From Eremophila alpestris peregrina (Eukaryota > Chordata > Aves > Passeriformes > Alaudidae): a stretch of DNA of 64,000 nucleotides. This document shows positions 23,111-36,232 of the stretch, in pieces (position 1 is the stretch's first letter; each line of letters begins with the position of its first letter). Where the stretch lies: positions 3,364,900 through 3,428,899 of the forward strand of contig WMCF01000015.1 in NCBI GenBank assembly GCA_009792885.1, given 5' to 3'. A model generated the notes under the pieces. The model had not been told where the DNA came from. It saw only the letters and a program-made list of their open reading frames with translations, and made no database searches. Both the position numbers and the translations under genes were made by a program.

Positions 23111-26100
23111 AGGTTAGTCAAAGACAGCTCTCATCTCAAGCTCTGAAACTGTTCCTAATTAATAACTGGAAAGAAGTAAGCATAAGGGGAATAAAAAGAA
23201 CAGAGAGACAAAATAAAAACAGAGGGAAAAGAAAATAATGAAAATGAATAAAAATAGTTTTGCCCATCTTTCTCTGTTTTACTTTGAATGGGAAATATTA
23301 GCCTGAAGTTTCAATGCAACTATTCATCAGAGCAGCCTGTCTGATTTGGACATTCTAGGATTTGTTTTTCCCCTTCTCAATGTAACAACCCTCAATCTTG
23401 GTGCAGCCTCTGGGTGCACCAGTAAAAAAATAATAAAAAAAGAAGGAAAAATAACTTTTCGAAAGAGAAAAGATTGGGAAACAGCAAGAAAAGCTACATT
23501 TTCTTGAGGGATTAGTGTTATATAATTCTGTCAAGTCAATTGCATAAACCTTTTCAGTTGATAATTTTTATATCCAAGCCACACATTTCTTTCCTCCAAG
23601 CAGTCAGTCACCAGGTCATACACAACAGAAGGTTCTTTCTGGTGGCAACTCTTTAATTAATCAGCTGCATGTTAGCCACCCTCAGAAACCCCATTACATA
23701 CCATATGGATTATATGAAAAATACCTACTGGAGAGAACTAGTCCAATGGCATTGTAAGGAAAAATAGTAAAATAAATAGCTAATAAATTGCAGTCTGTTT
23801 AAGAAAGAGCTATCTTTTCTTTGCAGGGCAGCTGCCCCTGTCAAACCCCTTTTGATGTATTTCAATTCTTTTCCACTCAAGATGTCAGCACATAAATAAG
23901 CCCTGAATCCTCTCAACAAACAAAAACATTGTTTCCTTTATTAGAGATGCCCAAGGATATCTTCTATTGGCCTTCCATGTCTGCCAATAACAGCAGTTTG
24001 GATTTCACAAGAGTTTATACAATGAATCATTCACTGCTTACTCTGCTGAATGAGAAGCTTCATTAGAATTTAAAAAAATGCATTTTAAGAAACAATAGTA
24101 GCTGAATGGATTTCTTGATTATACTTGAACAAATATTAACCACATTCACTTTCTGGTTGAAGGGCTGGTGCCACATGGCTAGATGCTGCAACACATTATT
24201 TCTCCAAGTCTGGCCTCAAAGTGCAGCCCAGATTACTGGATGGGGACCCAGATGCCTTGTGCAGGACACAGGGATAATTAGCTATACTATATGGCCTTAC
24301 CCTCTCCTGATAGGATCCAGAATTATAACTGTTCTGAACTGGTGCTCTGTGCATCCCCATGCTGGAAAGGGGTGTCACCAACTCAGCTAAACGGAGAAGT
24401 GCTGCAAACAGGGGTGTCACTGGGGACAAAGGGATTTGGGAATCAGCTCTCCTTACAATTCTCCTGGCATTAGGCCTGGATCCACGGTAACCTAGATGTG
24501 ATTCATATATGCAAAGTCCAGGATGGTCATGTTTTCACATGATTCAGTAATCTACAGCCCAAAAAACTCAAGAGTCCTCAACAAACTTTCATAGGTTATA
24601 CAGTTCATTGCAGAATCTGTCCCTTTGTCATATCCATGGAAGAAGTTAATTCCTCCCATTTTTAATGAATTACAGATGAGTAATAATTTTAGAAGCTTTT
24701 CATTAAATAACAGGGAAAAATAATTTCCAGAAAAGGGGATAGCATTTAACTGCAGGACTGTTGGGGTGGAACATACCAAACAAGAAATTGATTACAGAGC
24801 CAGTAACTTCTGCTGGCCTTTGACAAATAGTCAAACAGCCTCTGCAGATATGTCACCATCTCTAACATCCCATAAGATCAAAGGGGTTTGGTGACTTACA
24901 CTGCCGCTTCTGCAATCACATCTCTGCTGTTTACCCATCCAAATTTTCAATTGCTGAAAAGCAGATGTAACTGGCAGTGAGTTTGGAAAGGCAGAGAGAG
25001 AGGGGGAGGAAAAAGGCTTCCAGGGAGGGAACAAAACCAAACTGCAGCCAGCATACCCTTCAACAGAGTCCAGTATCTTTCTTGGAGCCTTAATTGGGTG
25101 CAACCCAAGAAAACCTGGCCACAACACATTCTGTCCTCTAAAATGTGTCTTTCTGTGGTGGAGTGATTTAGAATATGTGCAGCACTGTAGTTAAAGGTAA
25201 ATGTCAGTAAACAAAGATTAATTTGGACAAGAGATGGTGTGACTACTTTCCAGTCTGGCCCCAAGCACAAAACTGGTGAGTTTGCCAATTGTTGCCAATC
25301 AATATAATTTGTTTTTTCTGATCTTTGTCTTAGGCATGGAGAATGCAAACCAGGAGACCACTGGCAGCCTGAAAAAAAATGGATACAAAAATAATATTTT
25401 GTTCATGCTATGCTGTCCCTGATAGACAATTAAGCACCACACAGCTACTCTTTTTGCCTGCCTTCTATCACCAGTGGAACAAAGGAAGAAAGAAGAAAGG
25501 GTAAAACTCATGAGCCAAGAGAAAAATAGTTTCATAAACAAAGAAGCAGTGGAAGAAGAAACAAAGTGAAACAGAAAGCAAAACAAAACAACTGATACAA
25601 ACGCCATTGTTCATCACGTTCCAAGCAGTAGACTGACACCCTGCCTATCCCAAGCAAAAGATGGCTAACCTATGTAAATCCCCCTCATTTCTCTTTTTAT
25701 TGCTGAGCATGACATTGTGAGGCATGAAGCATCTCTCTGGGTACTTTGGGTCATCTGCCCAGTTCTGTCCCTTCCTAGCCCCATGTTAGCCCAATTTATT
25801 CACTAGAGGGTGGCAGAATGAGAAACAGAGAAGACTTGGACCATTGCAGACACTGTTCAGCAGTACTCAAAAATTAGAATGTTTGGTCAGAAATGCAAAA
25901 CATGGCACCATATCACCTGCTATGAGGAAAATTGACTCTGTTCCAGCTAAAATCAGTGCACATGTAAAGGCTGTTTCAATATTGGGTGCAACAAAGGTCC
26001 CCCAAGGGCACTCTGAATCCCATCATTCTGGGAAGCAACATCAAACACCCACTGAAGAGCAGCCTGCCTAAGAATACTAGGAGGTTCTGTGACACCAGAT

Positions 26101-29100
26101 CCCTTACAGGAAAGATATCTGCACTCCTGAAAATAAGCACCTGAAGTCTCTCTGCTGAGTGTCACCAACACAGGCTTCATTCAGTGGTGATTTCTCCAGA
26201 AAAAATCGAGTGCTTTTTCACATACCCTGAGGTATCCAAGATATCTGTATGGAGTCACTAAATATGGCATGGTGTGTAGGAGGCCTGAGCCCATCTTCAG
26301 TTTTAGCTGGCACTCAGGTGCCACATGCAATCTCAGATACCTGCATGGGAATCGTACTCTATCAGAGCAAATTGATTGATTGACAGGGGTCCAAATCCTG
26401 TCCAAGTGAGTGCACCCAGTGCTACACCTCAAGCAATGATAGACTTGTATTTTCCTCCAGCAAATACCTGCCATGTTGTTCATAATCAACCCTGAAGGTC
26501 CTCCTGCAGAGAGTCAATGTCAAAGGGAGGATCCTTGTAGCCTGAGGAGCTGTATGGGAGCTTCTTTATTCAGCACTGAAGCTCTTAACCATGTGTCTGC
26601 TACCAGACACCCTGCCTATCTATGTTAAGACAAATTTTAGATCAGATTTACCTTCCAGGCAATCCTTTGTTCCAGGTGGAGATGTGTAATTCGTCCCAGG
26701 TGAATTTTCATGCTCAAAACTCAGACTTTTTTCAGGCTTTCTCTGTGGGGTAAACTGTAAAAAAGAGGCATTTCAATAAATATGTAACAGTCAGTAAGGT
26801 GGGATGTCTCTGTTTTATCCAAAGACTCCAACCAGGGAGTGGATAAGTGAGTTTTGTCTTAATTTCATTTTATAAACTGCTTGTGGTTAGGAGAAGAAAG
26901 CACTTTAGCTCAGGACTACTTAGGAAATTATTTTTATTGATATATTTAGTATCATTACCATGTATCAGGAGATCTTTAATATCTTTTATTCTTCTAAAAG
27001 CAACTACTGGCCTTTCAGCAAATATATTTTTATTACAGTATTTAAGCATGAAATAATGCCAATATACTCTAAGATCTATTACAGATGGTGGTAACAAAAA
27101 AGTGAAAATGTCTAACAAAGCAGTTGCTACATTCTGTCAGCCAATAACTTTCTATGTTATATGATCTTGTCTGCTGGTCTTTGAATTGGTATTTCAAGTG
27201 TGAACAGTACCCCAAGTGGGCCACATTCATAGGGAATTATACATAAAGATAGAAATCCTCCATTCCCACTCCCTTGCAATGGGCAGGAACTACTTTCTCA
27301 GGCCATTTTCAAAGTATGTCTCCTCAGTTTTGTGTTGGCCTTTTTCCATCAAACAGAATGGCTACAAATTCAGTGAAATGAGTCTAGAAAATCCTTGTGG
27401 TGACAAAAAGGTTGTTTCTATAAGTGACAGTATTTTTCATTTAATACTGTCATACTTCTGGGACAGAGGACTTGACAGGGATAGTATGGAAACTCTGGTG
27501 AGCATGGCCATATCTGGTGTTAACATAAGTATTATATAAAATTTTCTCCTAAATTTTGAAGGTTTTTTTTCAAAAAAATTTAGATTTCTTCCACTGACTA
27601 CTTTTGTCTCATCCACAAATAAACAAAATATGCTCTGCTGTCACTGGGATCAAATCAGTGCCTGACTTACATCAAGATAGTTAACAGTCTTCTGACTCTG
27701 CTTTTCATCAAATATAATGGTAATGTATAAATTATTCAGCCCCATAATAAACCTTTCCAGTGAGTTACAATCATTTTTCCAAATCAGGAAAATATCACTG
27801 ATGTGCTATAACTATTACAAAAATTGTTTAAATTTCTTTAGAGTGTATAACAATTCTTCTTCAAACCCCCCCATTTCAATCGTAAGTCTTTTCCTATCAT
27901 CAAGGGGAAACTCTTATTTCTTTTTGCATTAATCAGGATTATCAAACGTCATTTGTAACCTATCTGTGATATGGATATTCCTGTTTCAGTTAGGTTGGTA
28001 ATATTTTTTGTCATGATGAGAGATTTGGATAGTATTATGCTTTATGCTCAGATGCAGCTGCATAAAATAAAGTTAAGTAGATGGGCAAATTCCACTGAAT
28101 TCATCAGGAGCTACTTTCATCCTTTAACCAGACAGAGGTTCTATGGTCTTTCTGTGTATGGATTGGATGTATAACTATCAAATGTAATTTTCACACAATA
28201 ATAAACAGCACTCATATTGGGCTTGCAGAATAAAATCCCTAACTCATAGGCCAATGCCAAGATTCTCTTTCTTTTCCACCCACAGGAGTTTTTTTAAACT
28301 GGATTTCTGGATGAAAGAGATGCAGGAGTTATTAGTTAGCTAAGCTTGAAATGGAGAAAGGCTGTTATGTTGCTGTGCAATGCTAGATCTATGATATAGC
28401 TGGCTACTCAGCATTTATTCCTCATGTTGACACTATTGCTCTTTGACACCTTCAGTTATTGAGGAGCCAGGCCTTCAAAAAGCTGTCAAGACATTTCCAT
28501 TAAATTATGACATGGAAAAATATCTTTTTTAAATTTTTCTATTTTCTTGACTTCTTTATCTTCCCCTCAGTACAGCAAAGCTGTGTGTTGACAAGTCAAA
28601 GGTTCCTGAAACCAACAACTTTTCATGGTCATTGTAGCTTCGGATATATATTCAACTACAGTATAATTGCATACATATATACTTTTACAAGCACATATGT
28701 GTAGTGCAGCCATCCTACAAGCTGAGTGGACACAAATGGAACATTTAAAATACATAGAACACATTTTTATTTAATCCTTTGGTGAATTTTCTGACCTTTA
28801 ATACCATCTGTCTCTATATCTCTTTGAATATCTGACCTTTCTTAATCCCATATTTTGTTTTCTTTTAACTTGGAGTTTTTTTCTTAGTCTGTTTTCTTTG
28901 TCTGACATGTCTAACTTCCTTGCTACACCTCTGCATACAGCCAGCTTCAATATTGCTTTGTATGGGTTTTTTTGCATGTTTTATACAACATCTTCTCATT
29001 TATTCTTTTTCGCATCCACATCATTTAGGACTCATAGCATCTTTTACAATCATGGTATCTTCTCCTAACTTGTCTTTCAGAGAGGGACTGGATATTGTGA

Positions 29101-29384
29101 CCATCTTCTTCCTGAAGAGCAGTTTGATTTTTATCTCCAATATGAAACTATGAGAGTTTGACATTTTGTTGATATCAACTTGCATGTTGCTCCCCATCAC
29201 AGAAGAGGAGGGACCTTTCAGATGCAATCCAGGCTTCAAAATATCAAAGAAAGGATTCAGAATCCTGTGAAAGTAAATCAAAAGGAAATAAAGAGAGTTT
29301 GGATTGACAAGACAAAAAGAATTATTAGCTTCAAGGAGTGAATGTGAAAATTGATAGTGGTTTAGACAAATTTACAGAAGTATC
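23111..29384. other. Unique intergenic sequence
   Basis: No gene or repeat family is recognised over about 6 kb. Open frames reach 133 codons (24947-25348, minus) and 107 (27216-27539, plus), without known domains and overlapped by frames on the other strand or phase. The sequence 25480-25600 is purine-rich. GGGGTGTCAC recurs at about 24370 and 24413, probably by chance. Confidence 0.55.
25800..25816 (+). promoter_or_regulatory. CTCF-like motif, forward orientation
   Basis: TCACTAGAGGGTGGCAG matches the CTCF core (CCA-C-T/C-AG-A/G-GGGC-A/G-GC) except that T replaces C after the G run and the first C is T. A match this short is expected now and then in 64 kb, and the lost C is an important contact, so this is tentative. 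Confidence 0.25.
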
Positions 29385-29399
29385 TTAAAACTTTTATTA

Positions 29400-29527
29400 A
29401 GCACAAAAAAAATTATTTTATGCTAAAACTAAACAAACAAAAACAAAACCAGAAAAAAACCAGAAAAATGCAAACAAAAACGAACTAAACAAAAAAAATC
29501 CGAACAAACAAACAAACAAAACACCTA
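29400..29527 (+). repeat. A-rich, (AAAC)n-like low-complexity tract
   Basis: Over about 120 bp the plus strand is dominated by A with interspersed C (AAACAAACAAAAACAAAACC and ACAAACAAACAAACAAAAC). T is almost absent after about 29425. It could be a degenerated poly-A tail of a retroposed sequence expanded into (AAAC)n, but no upstream retroposon body is recognised. Confidence 0.88.
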
Positions 29528-30491
29528 AAACACCACTACAACATAAATGCTTAAATTTCAATTGTTACCATAGGAGTTTTGAGCTCTTTTTCTTCAAATG
29601 ATTAGGGCTGATCACAATGATTTTTACTCTCCTACAGAAAAAGGTTTTAGGTATGGATTAAATACTTTTAAAATAGAATTAGACCAAAATAATTCTTAGC
29701 TTGTTTATGCTCCTTAGATGTGTAGGAAGCAAAACATTTTTCTGACTCTCACTAAGATGACCCATACATTAACTCACATGTATTAAATTGACTTATCTCT
29801 CATCCAAATTCACAATGGAATTTTTGTTAGATTAAAAAAAATCTTGAGTAAACCCAAGATATGTCTTCATAAATATTAGAAATATTGTAAAGGGAAATTC
29901 TTTATCTTTTATCAGCATTACAGAATAACTGCAGAGTGAGTAAATTTTGTATCATAGGGACAAGGATCATAACAGTATGAATGACTTGAATTACCTTGGG
30001 TATTTTCCTAGCTATAAAGCGATTTATTCCTTATTGCTTGAAGGTAATACTTGTGCTGAAAAATGGGACACAATGCTTAATTGAATTTTTTTTTTATGTA
30101 CATAAAGGCTGCTTACATTTCTTAGAATTGAATGGCATAAGAGTGCTGCAACACTGCAGCACACAGAGTGCTGTCACTTGCTGTTACTATGGGGGAAAGT
30201 ATTGAAATAATTTTGCACATAATGAATGATCATGGGGATGTTCAAAAAGGCTGAGGGAAACAGAGATTTCACTGTACATTATAGATGCATAACTGTTGTC
30301 CCATATAGGGCAAATTACATCCTCATAGTACAATTTTCAAAGTAATTTCTAAGACTTTTGATTATGAATCTGTAGATGTTATGTTCAAAGAATATGTATC
30401 TCACTGTTCTTTCTCCCTGGAAACAATCCCCTTTCTGGAGGCAGCAAGTTAAGCCACTTCTGTGATGGGGAGATTCTGGTGAGAAATCCGG
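29528..30491. other. Unique AT-rich intergenic sequence
   Basis: Nothing is recognised. The longest open frame is 69 codons (29996-30205, plus). Confidence 0.55.
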
Positions 30492-30550
30492 ATTTGGACC
30501 CGATGATCTTCGTGCTTCTCTTCCAACTCAGAATATTCTGTGATTTTGTG
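30492..30550 (+). mobile_element. CR1 LINE 3'-terminal fragment
   Basis: The stretch TTTGGACCCGATGATCTTC (near 30494) followed by TCTCTTCCAACTC matches the last about 60 bp of CR1. It ends in the family's 8-bp tail repeat, seen here as ATTCTGTG (30535-30542) plus ATTTTGTG (30543-30550). Some degraded CR1 sequence may extend upstream to about 30430. The fragment is very short, consistent with extreme 5' truncation. Confidence 0.8.
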
Positions 30551-31567
30551 AAATACAGGAATATACATTTCTAACATTGCAAATATGGATGGGATGCACC
30601 TTGCATCATGGTTACCTTCATGTTTACTACATATTTGTCTGATTTATGGTCCTATTTTTTGCTGGGCAGCTCTTCTCTCTGGAGGTATCAGAACCTCCTA
30701 TCAGGGAAATCTATAAGGACTAAGCATTTGATATTTAAAATTTAGATTTTTCATGCAGATACATTTGATGTCATGCTTTGTTACTGAATCCATTATGAAT
30801 ATGCTCTGGGTATCAAGCAGAATTAACAGATCTCCTATTTGCAGAAACAGGAATACTTTGGATGCCTATTTTACCAAGAAAACTGTTCATTTAATTATCA
30901 CAGCCACAAAAAAGAACCAGAAGATCTAGTATATTATGAGATGCCTAATTCTGCTAAAAAGCGAGCTGCAGATCTTTGCTGTTTTCATAATGAAAATGGC
31001 AAAATAAACATATATCAACATCTTTCCATATAATATTGTCATTATGAAGGGTACAAAGGGAAAAGTTTTGATTTATTTTAATTTATTTATATTAATTTCA
31101 AAAGGTCTATGACTACTCTCACATGTGAAACTTAAGAGTGAGGTACCTAAAGCTAGAATTTGACTAATTAAAATCTTATTAGTACCAATATTTCTACTGA
31201 GGCTACACTTTCACTTAAAAAGTCAAACATGTTTCAGGAATATTGCAGCAGTTAATTGTGTATCCAATCACAGAGAATTTAATCTGATCATAATTTTAAT
31301 TTCATGGTATTCAGTTATCTTTTAATGTTAATGCTATCATCATTTATTGTGTCAAATTTTGGATTGGAGCAACTTTTTAACTGTTGCCAGAGACAAGCTA
31401 AGAAAGACAAATTCTGTAACTTCATTCTCAACAAGGCTGGATTGTGCCATCAGCATGAGCAAAGGAAATGGCAGTGCTCAGGGCACAGTAAAAGCAAGAC
31501 TTTGGCCTGAAGAAAGTAGAGATAGAAAAATTATCTCTACAGGCATTGTGTCTTGCAAAATTTCTAA
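30551..31567. other. Unique AT-rich intergenic sequence
   Basis: No gene or repeat is recognised. Open frames are at most 68 codons apart from those running into the adjacent G-rich tract. Confidence 0.55.
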
Positions 31568-31570
31568 ACA

Positions 31571-31633
31571 TGAAGGGAAGGGGACTGGGGAAGGGGGAAG
31601 GGGGAAGGGGGAAGGGGAAGGGGCAGGGGAAGG
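31571..31633 (+). repeat. (GGGGGAA)n G-run tract, strong G-quadruplex candidate
   Basis: The plus strand carries at least eight runs of four or five G separated by two- or three-base AA, ACT or CA spacers. This easily satisfies the classic four-run quadruplex pattern with short loops. It also keeps open frames on both strands that encode only low-complexity Gly/Lys/Glu or Pro/Ser/Phe peptides. Those are artefacts of the repeat, not genes. Confidence 0.95.
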
Positions 31634-33927
31634 ATAAAAAGAGCTGTCCTGCAGATGCCTGTACAGTGCATTCAGACACCAGAATCTTGCACCTCCAGAA
31701 GCTGTCATTGCAGGGTGAAGCATCTAAATGGATATGCCACATCCATGTTTATCAAAACATCACCAAAGTAAGGGATCTATCTAGCTCTAATGTTTGATTT
31801 CTTCAGTGTAGGTAGCTAACTGTCTGTCATATATGCAACCTATTTTAGGTATTCAGATGACCAGATTTCTGCTAGGTTAGGATGAATAACTCCCTCAGCT
31901 CCTTTGACTAGACTGAACAGATGTGGGATTAGCTATCTATAGCAATATTAAGTGGTCTGCAGTATCCAAGACATCCCTACATGAGATTCATGACATTTTA
32001 AAAAGATTGTACAACACAAAATTACAGAGAAGGAACTGGTGTCTAGCTACTTCTAACACTACATATCCATGTTGATAAAGCTGAAGCCTGTATAGATGTC
32101 CTCTGACTAAGAGGAAGCTCAGATACCTTATATCATGGATCAGTACCTACATTGTAGTCACCTAAATTTAAGTGAATTCTATGATTAGGCAATTGCATCT
32201 TGAGAGATTCAGTTGGTTGCCCCATGTACCTTTCGAGATACACTAGAACAACATGATTAGACTCCAAGGTGTCAATGGGTTTCTATTGTCATGTCCAAAC
32301 ATGTTTGGATAGCCTAGGGAATCTCATATAACAATAGCTGCCTTTCAGCAAGCAAACAAATCTGAAGACATTTCTCTGACTTATAAAGTAAATATATTGT
32401 GTTATGTATATATAAATGTAAATAACTTAGGTTGGAATCTGATTGAAATTTTTGTAAATGTAGTTTTTTATTATTTTTTTTAAATATAGGATACGGGGGA
32501 GAATATTTAGACTGCATTAGATGAATTACTAGATGATCTGAATCCTTAAGAAATAAGGACCCTTCAGAAAACCCTTCTCCAATTTTTCCACCATCCATTC
32601 ATTCTTATAAAGATGTGTTTAGTGCTCTACATTATGTGATTGTTAAACACAACCCTGTCTGGCCGAAACCCTGTATTCCAACCTAGAGCTTAAGAGACAT
32701 TTTCTGTCTCTGAATCCTATATGAATCCATCATGGAAGCCCAAGACATGATACAGCCCTAAATGTGTCATGAATGTGATGTCCTTGTAAGTCAACAGTAT
32801 AACTTTTACAAAGGGGAAACATCACACTCAAATACTGAAACTCAAAAACTGGAACTGTTTGTATTTTCTTGCTTGACTATAATGTTAGATGTATACATTA
32901 TTTATTAATGGAGGATGGATTTTTCTTTTGATTAAATGCAACTGTTACTTTAACAAACAGATATGAGATCCCCAAGCTCTCAGTGTGCAGGGAATTTTGT
33001 CCATGCATGCCATGCCAATGGATTGTCAGTAATGGAAAGTGACAGAGTGTGGAGGGGAAGGGGCTTCGTTGAAATACCCTTACTTTCATGGTAATCTACC
33101 AGCTACAAATGCATATCTCAAAGGACTGCACCTTGTTGTAATTGCTACACTTTGTCTGGAACTATAAAACATTGTTGTCCTTGCAAAGCTGTTGAGAATA
33201 AGGCCTAATGTTTCCATGAGAGAAGAAAAAACAATACATTAAATTTAGAATTCAGTAATAGAGAAAATCAGCTTTGAATAAATAATCTAATGGTATCAGA
33301 GTATATTGTCAAGACTTTGATATTCTCCCAATGGATGAGCTAACTGTGGGATATCTACTGTTACAGCCAGATTGCTATGAGATAACAGGTATAGGAAAGC
33401 AAACAAACAAAGGAAACCCTGTGAGAACACTGTCCACTCTATTTCATTTGATTCTATAATGATATTATAGTAACTTTTATTTTCTACTTCTCAGCTATGC
33501 ACCTGAGGGATCGCTGATGACTGTCTTTCTGCTGCAGCTTAACTGAGACATGATGCAATTCCTAAGTCCTGAGTTATCTCAGTCCAGTCTTGCCACTAGG
33601 AGTGAGATTCACCTCACTCGATTTCAAACATACAAACATCAGATGTCTTGATTTTCTCTACAGTCTTTAAAGATAGATAACTCCAGAAAGTGGGCAATCT
33701 GCTAAATGCTTTTTGTATGTGTTAATTAGCTCCTGGAACTGCCTGTCTTTCTGCTTTATACCAGTTAAAGCTTATATGACTAGCTGGCTAAATTTTACAG
33801 AGATTAATTCAGTCTCAAAGTCTGTACATGAAAGTATCAAGCTTGTTTCATTAATGTACTTCAAAGCATAATTCCAAAAGAATTGTTGACACAATAATTG
33901 GTTTTTTTCATAAATCCCCTACTTTCC
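31634..33927. other. Unique AT-rich intergenic sequence
   Basis: No gene or repeat family is recognised. The longest open frame outside the G tract is 94 codons (32314-32598, minus), without a domain. Confidence 0.55.
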
Positions 33928-34454
33928 TGTAGGAGAAGGGAATACAGGTGACCTTGCCCCTGACAAGTAAGAGCTGTGTTAATTACCCAATTCAGCCCTG
34001 CCCCTGATGAGTCACAGATGTATCCAATAAAGTGTGATAAAAGGGAGTGGGTTGGCTGGTGAGGGGAGAATTGTGAAGGAGGAGGAATTTTGAGGAAGAG
34101 GATCATGAAGAAGAAGGCTCCTGGGGAGAGAGAATCACTGCTGTGAGGTCAGTCTGGGTCTGCAGTTAGTGCCTGTTGTTGGAACCTGCAATCACAGTCT
34201 AGCTGGGTAAAAGCCTGCATTCAGAGTCTGCAAACTAATCCGTTCAGCCATAGTTTAGCAGGAAATGACCAGCAGTCAGAGGCTGCAAGGGAAACCTACA
34301 GTAGGAGCTTGCTGCAGCCAGAATCAATGAATAGCTGGAGTCAGGATGGCTGAGCTGCAAAGAGGAATAAACCAGGACCTTTTTCATGCTATGATAAACA
34401 AGAAATCTCTGTCTCAGCTCCTTTCTACCCTCTAACAAGAGGACTGCTGCAACA
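33928..34454 (+). mobile_element. Candidate solo LTR (endogenous retrovirus), about 527 bp
   Basis: The stretch has LTR order on the plus strand. It begins TGTAGGAG (33928). Its U3-like part has TGCCCCTGA twice (33955-33963 and 33999-34007, 44 bp apart), a consensus AP-1 site TGAGTCA at 34008-34014, CCAAT at about 34023 and a TATA-like GATAAAAG near 34036. AATAAA follows at 34366-34371, and the candidate end is GCAACA at 34454. Flanks CTTTCC (left) and CATCCC (right) agree at only 4 of 6 positions, so the target-site duplication is doubtful and the ends may be off. The family was not recognised. No internal retroviral sequence is adjacent. Confidence 0.55.
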
Positions 34455-35420
34455 CATCCCAATGCTTATTTGCTTGATCTTTTAGTTTGATTCAGTTGCA
34501 AGTCATGAACTTTCACAAAATATGTAATTCTCTGCAGCCAGGTGACTGGGTAATCAACAAACTGTTTTTCTCCAAAGCAATTTGCTGGCTCCAAAAAGCT
34601 ATCACCTTTTTTTTATGTGAGCCCAAAGTGCAACTCTTGGGCAAAATGAAAGCATTCCTATTAACTGACCATTCTGTTTATATCTAATACATACTATGAA
34701 GGTTCAAATGTGTGAAAGGCCGCAACAAAGAAGCTGGATGGCAACCTTGTCACTGCTAGAGCAGGAAGGTTCCTTATCACCACTAAGTTGTCATCAAGAG
34801 AATATAAATAACAGAGTGTCAGACATTGGTGTTCATAGTTGAAATTCTGGATATCCCAAAGTAGAATAAATTACATCTTTGGTTATGTCATGGTGATAGC
34901 AGGCTCAAAACAAGGTTCTTTGCGTATAGAAAGTTTCATGGAAACTAGCAGATAAAAGAGTCAACAAAAGAGTGTGTTTGTCCTAGCTGAAAGTTAAAGT
35001 TGGGCTACAGTAAAAACAGCAGTGATAATTATACAAAATTTACTGTGGAACCAGGGAAATTGTTAATGGATGGACTTCTTTCAGATAATCTAGATCTGAC
35101 AGTGGAGTTGAAGGCAGCTAAAGGCAAGCGGGAGAGTTTGAAGAATCAGATCTCAAAGTCATATGTTTTTCATAACCCACAGAACTGCACTGAAATTCAG
35201 TAAGTAAATCTGTTCCAGTCATTTTATCTCCTTTTGCAATACTAACAAGAGAGATGGGGACTTAAGTCAACCAGTCAGGTGTCAAACATGCTGGAGTTCC
35301 TCCAATACAATTTAACTAACAAATACCCAGAAAAATGCATTAATGTCTGTGGGAAGCACAGTAAAATGCTCTGGACTTCATACATGACCCTCATGTACTC
35401 TATTGACCTGATTTTATGAT
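34455..35420. other. Unique intergenic sequence between two LTRs
   Basis: No gene or retroviral internal region is seen between the flanking LTRs. They are therefore separate insertions, not the two ends of a provirus. Open frames are at most 67 codons. Confidence 0.55.
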
Positions 35421-36232
35421 CTGTTTTGGATGTCTTCAGTTCTGTATCTTCTAAGGAGTGCAAAGACTTGGTTCAGGGAAGAGATTCCTCCATTCCAAAT
35501 GGCTCTGAAAAAGACCCACTGCAGGATGCAACTGAGCCTGTCAGCCATACTGGTGGTGCCCCTGGGAAAATGTATTTAAGGGCAAAATGGTGTACATTAG
35601 TTTGGAGAGACAGGAGGGAAGGGAGGGAAAAATATGAGAAATTACCATCAAAACATCAAGAGCAAGAGAAGGAGGAAGACATATTCCAAGAGCCAAAGCA
35701 GACATTTCCATGCAGCCCATGAAGAACGTGAAGCAAGGTGTCACTCTGCAGACTACACAGGACAATGCTAGAGCAGATACACTGCAGCCTGTGGAGGACA
35801 CTGTTTGGAAACAGATCTTGAATGATCTGTGGACAATAGAGATGAGTCCATGTTGAAGCCATTCTTGAAGGACTGAAGCCTGTATAAAGCATGCATGCTG
35901 CAATAAGAGAAAAGTGTAAGCAGGAAAAAGGTGGTAAAAAAAAACTGTTCTGGACTTACTACAACCCCAATTTGCCATCCCCCTGTGCTGCTCAGGGCAG
36001 GTACAGGAGGGAGAGGGGGGGAGAAGTGGGTAGAGGAATTGAGAAGTTAGGTAGGTATTTTTAAACCTTTTTTAATCCCAGTACCAGCCACTATGAAAAA
36101 ATTAGCTACACCCCAGCTAAAACCAGCACAACTGGTAAGATATTTTCCTGTCATGTGATGACCCCATGAGCTTCTTCACCTTGTTTGTGAGGGAAAGAGG
36201 GACTGGCAACCAGCTGAGATCAACATACTACA
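35421..36232 (+). mobile_element. Degraded avian ERV LTR (plus orientation, left end approximate)
   Basis: Remembered similarity to a widespread avian LTR family runs in order. There is a U3 block with AAGACCCACTGCAGG and GGTGGTGCCCCTGGG just before a TATA-like TATTTAAG at 35573-35580. A purine-rich block with AAACATCAAGAGCAAGAG (near 35652) follows, then two related units containing GCAGCCTGTGGAGGAC (near 35786) and GAAGGACTGAAGCCTG (near 35866). Next come ACTACAACCCCAATTTGCC (near 35957), CCCATGAGC and a 3' end like CTGGCAACCAGCTGAGATC...ACTACA at 36232. The 145-codon minus-strand open frame at 35541-35978 falls inside this repeat and is a shadow. Heavy divergence and loss of a clear AATAAA mark it as old and inactive. 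Confidence 0.6.

Noticed and set aside
24947..25348. 133-codon minus-strand open frame
   Set aside because: It overlaps another frame of 98 codons on the same strand. There is no domain, signal peptide plus mature region, or splice context.
29400..29527. Possible CRISPR-like or satellite array
   Set aside because: There is no fixed repeat-spacer period, only A/C low complexity. No CRISPR array is expected or seen in this vertebrate-type sequence.
31347..31797. Gly/Lys/Glu-rich and Pro/Ser-rich open frames on both strands
   Set aside because: They are translations of the (GGGGGAA)n tract, which lacks stops in several frames.
35541..35978. 145-codon minus-strand open frame, the longest in the window
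   Set aside because: It lies antisense inside a degraded LTR, its translation has no known domain, and a second frame in another phase overlaps it.
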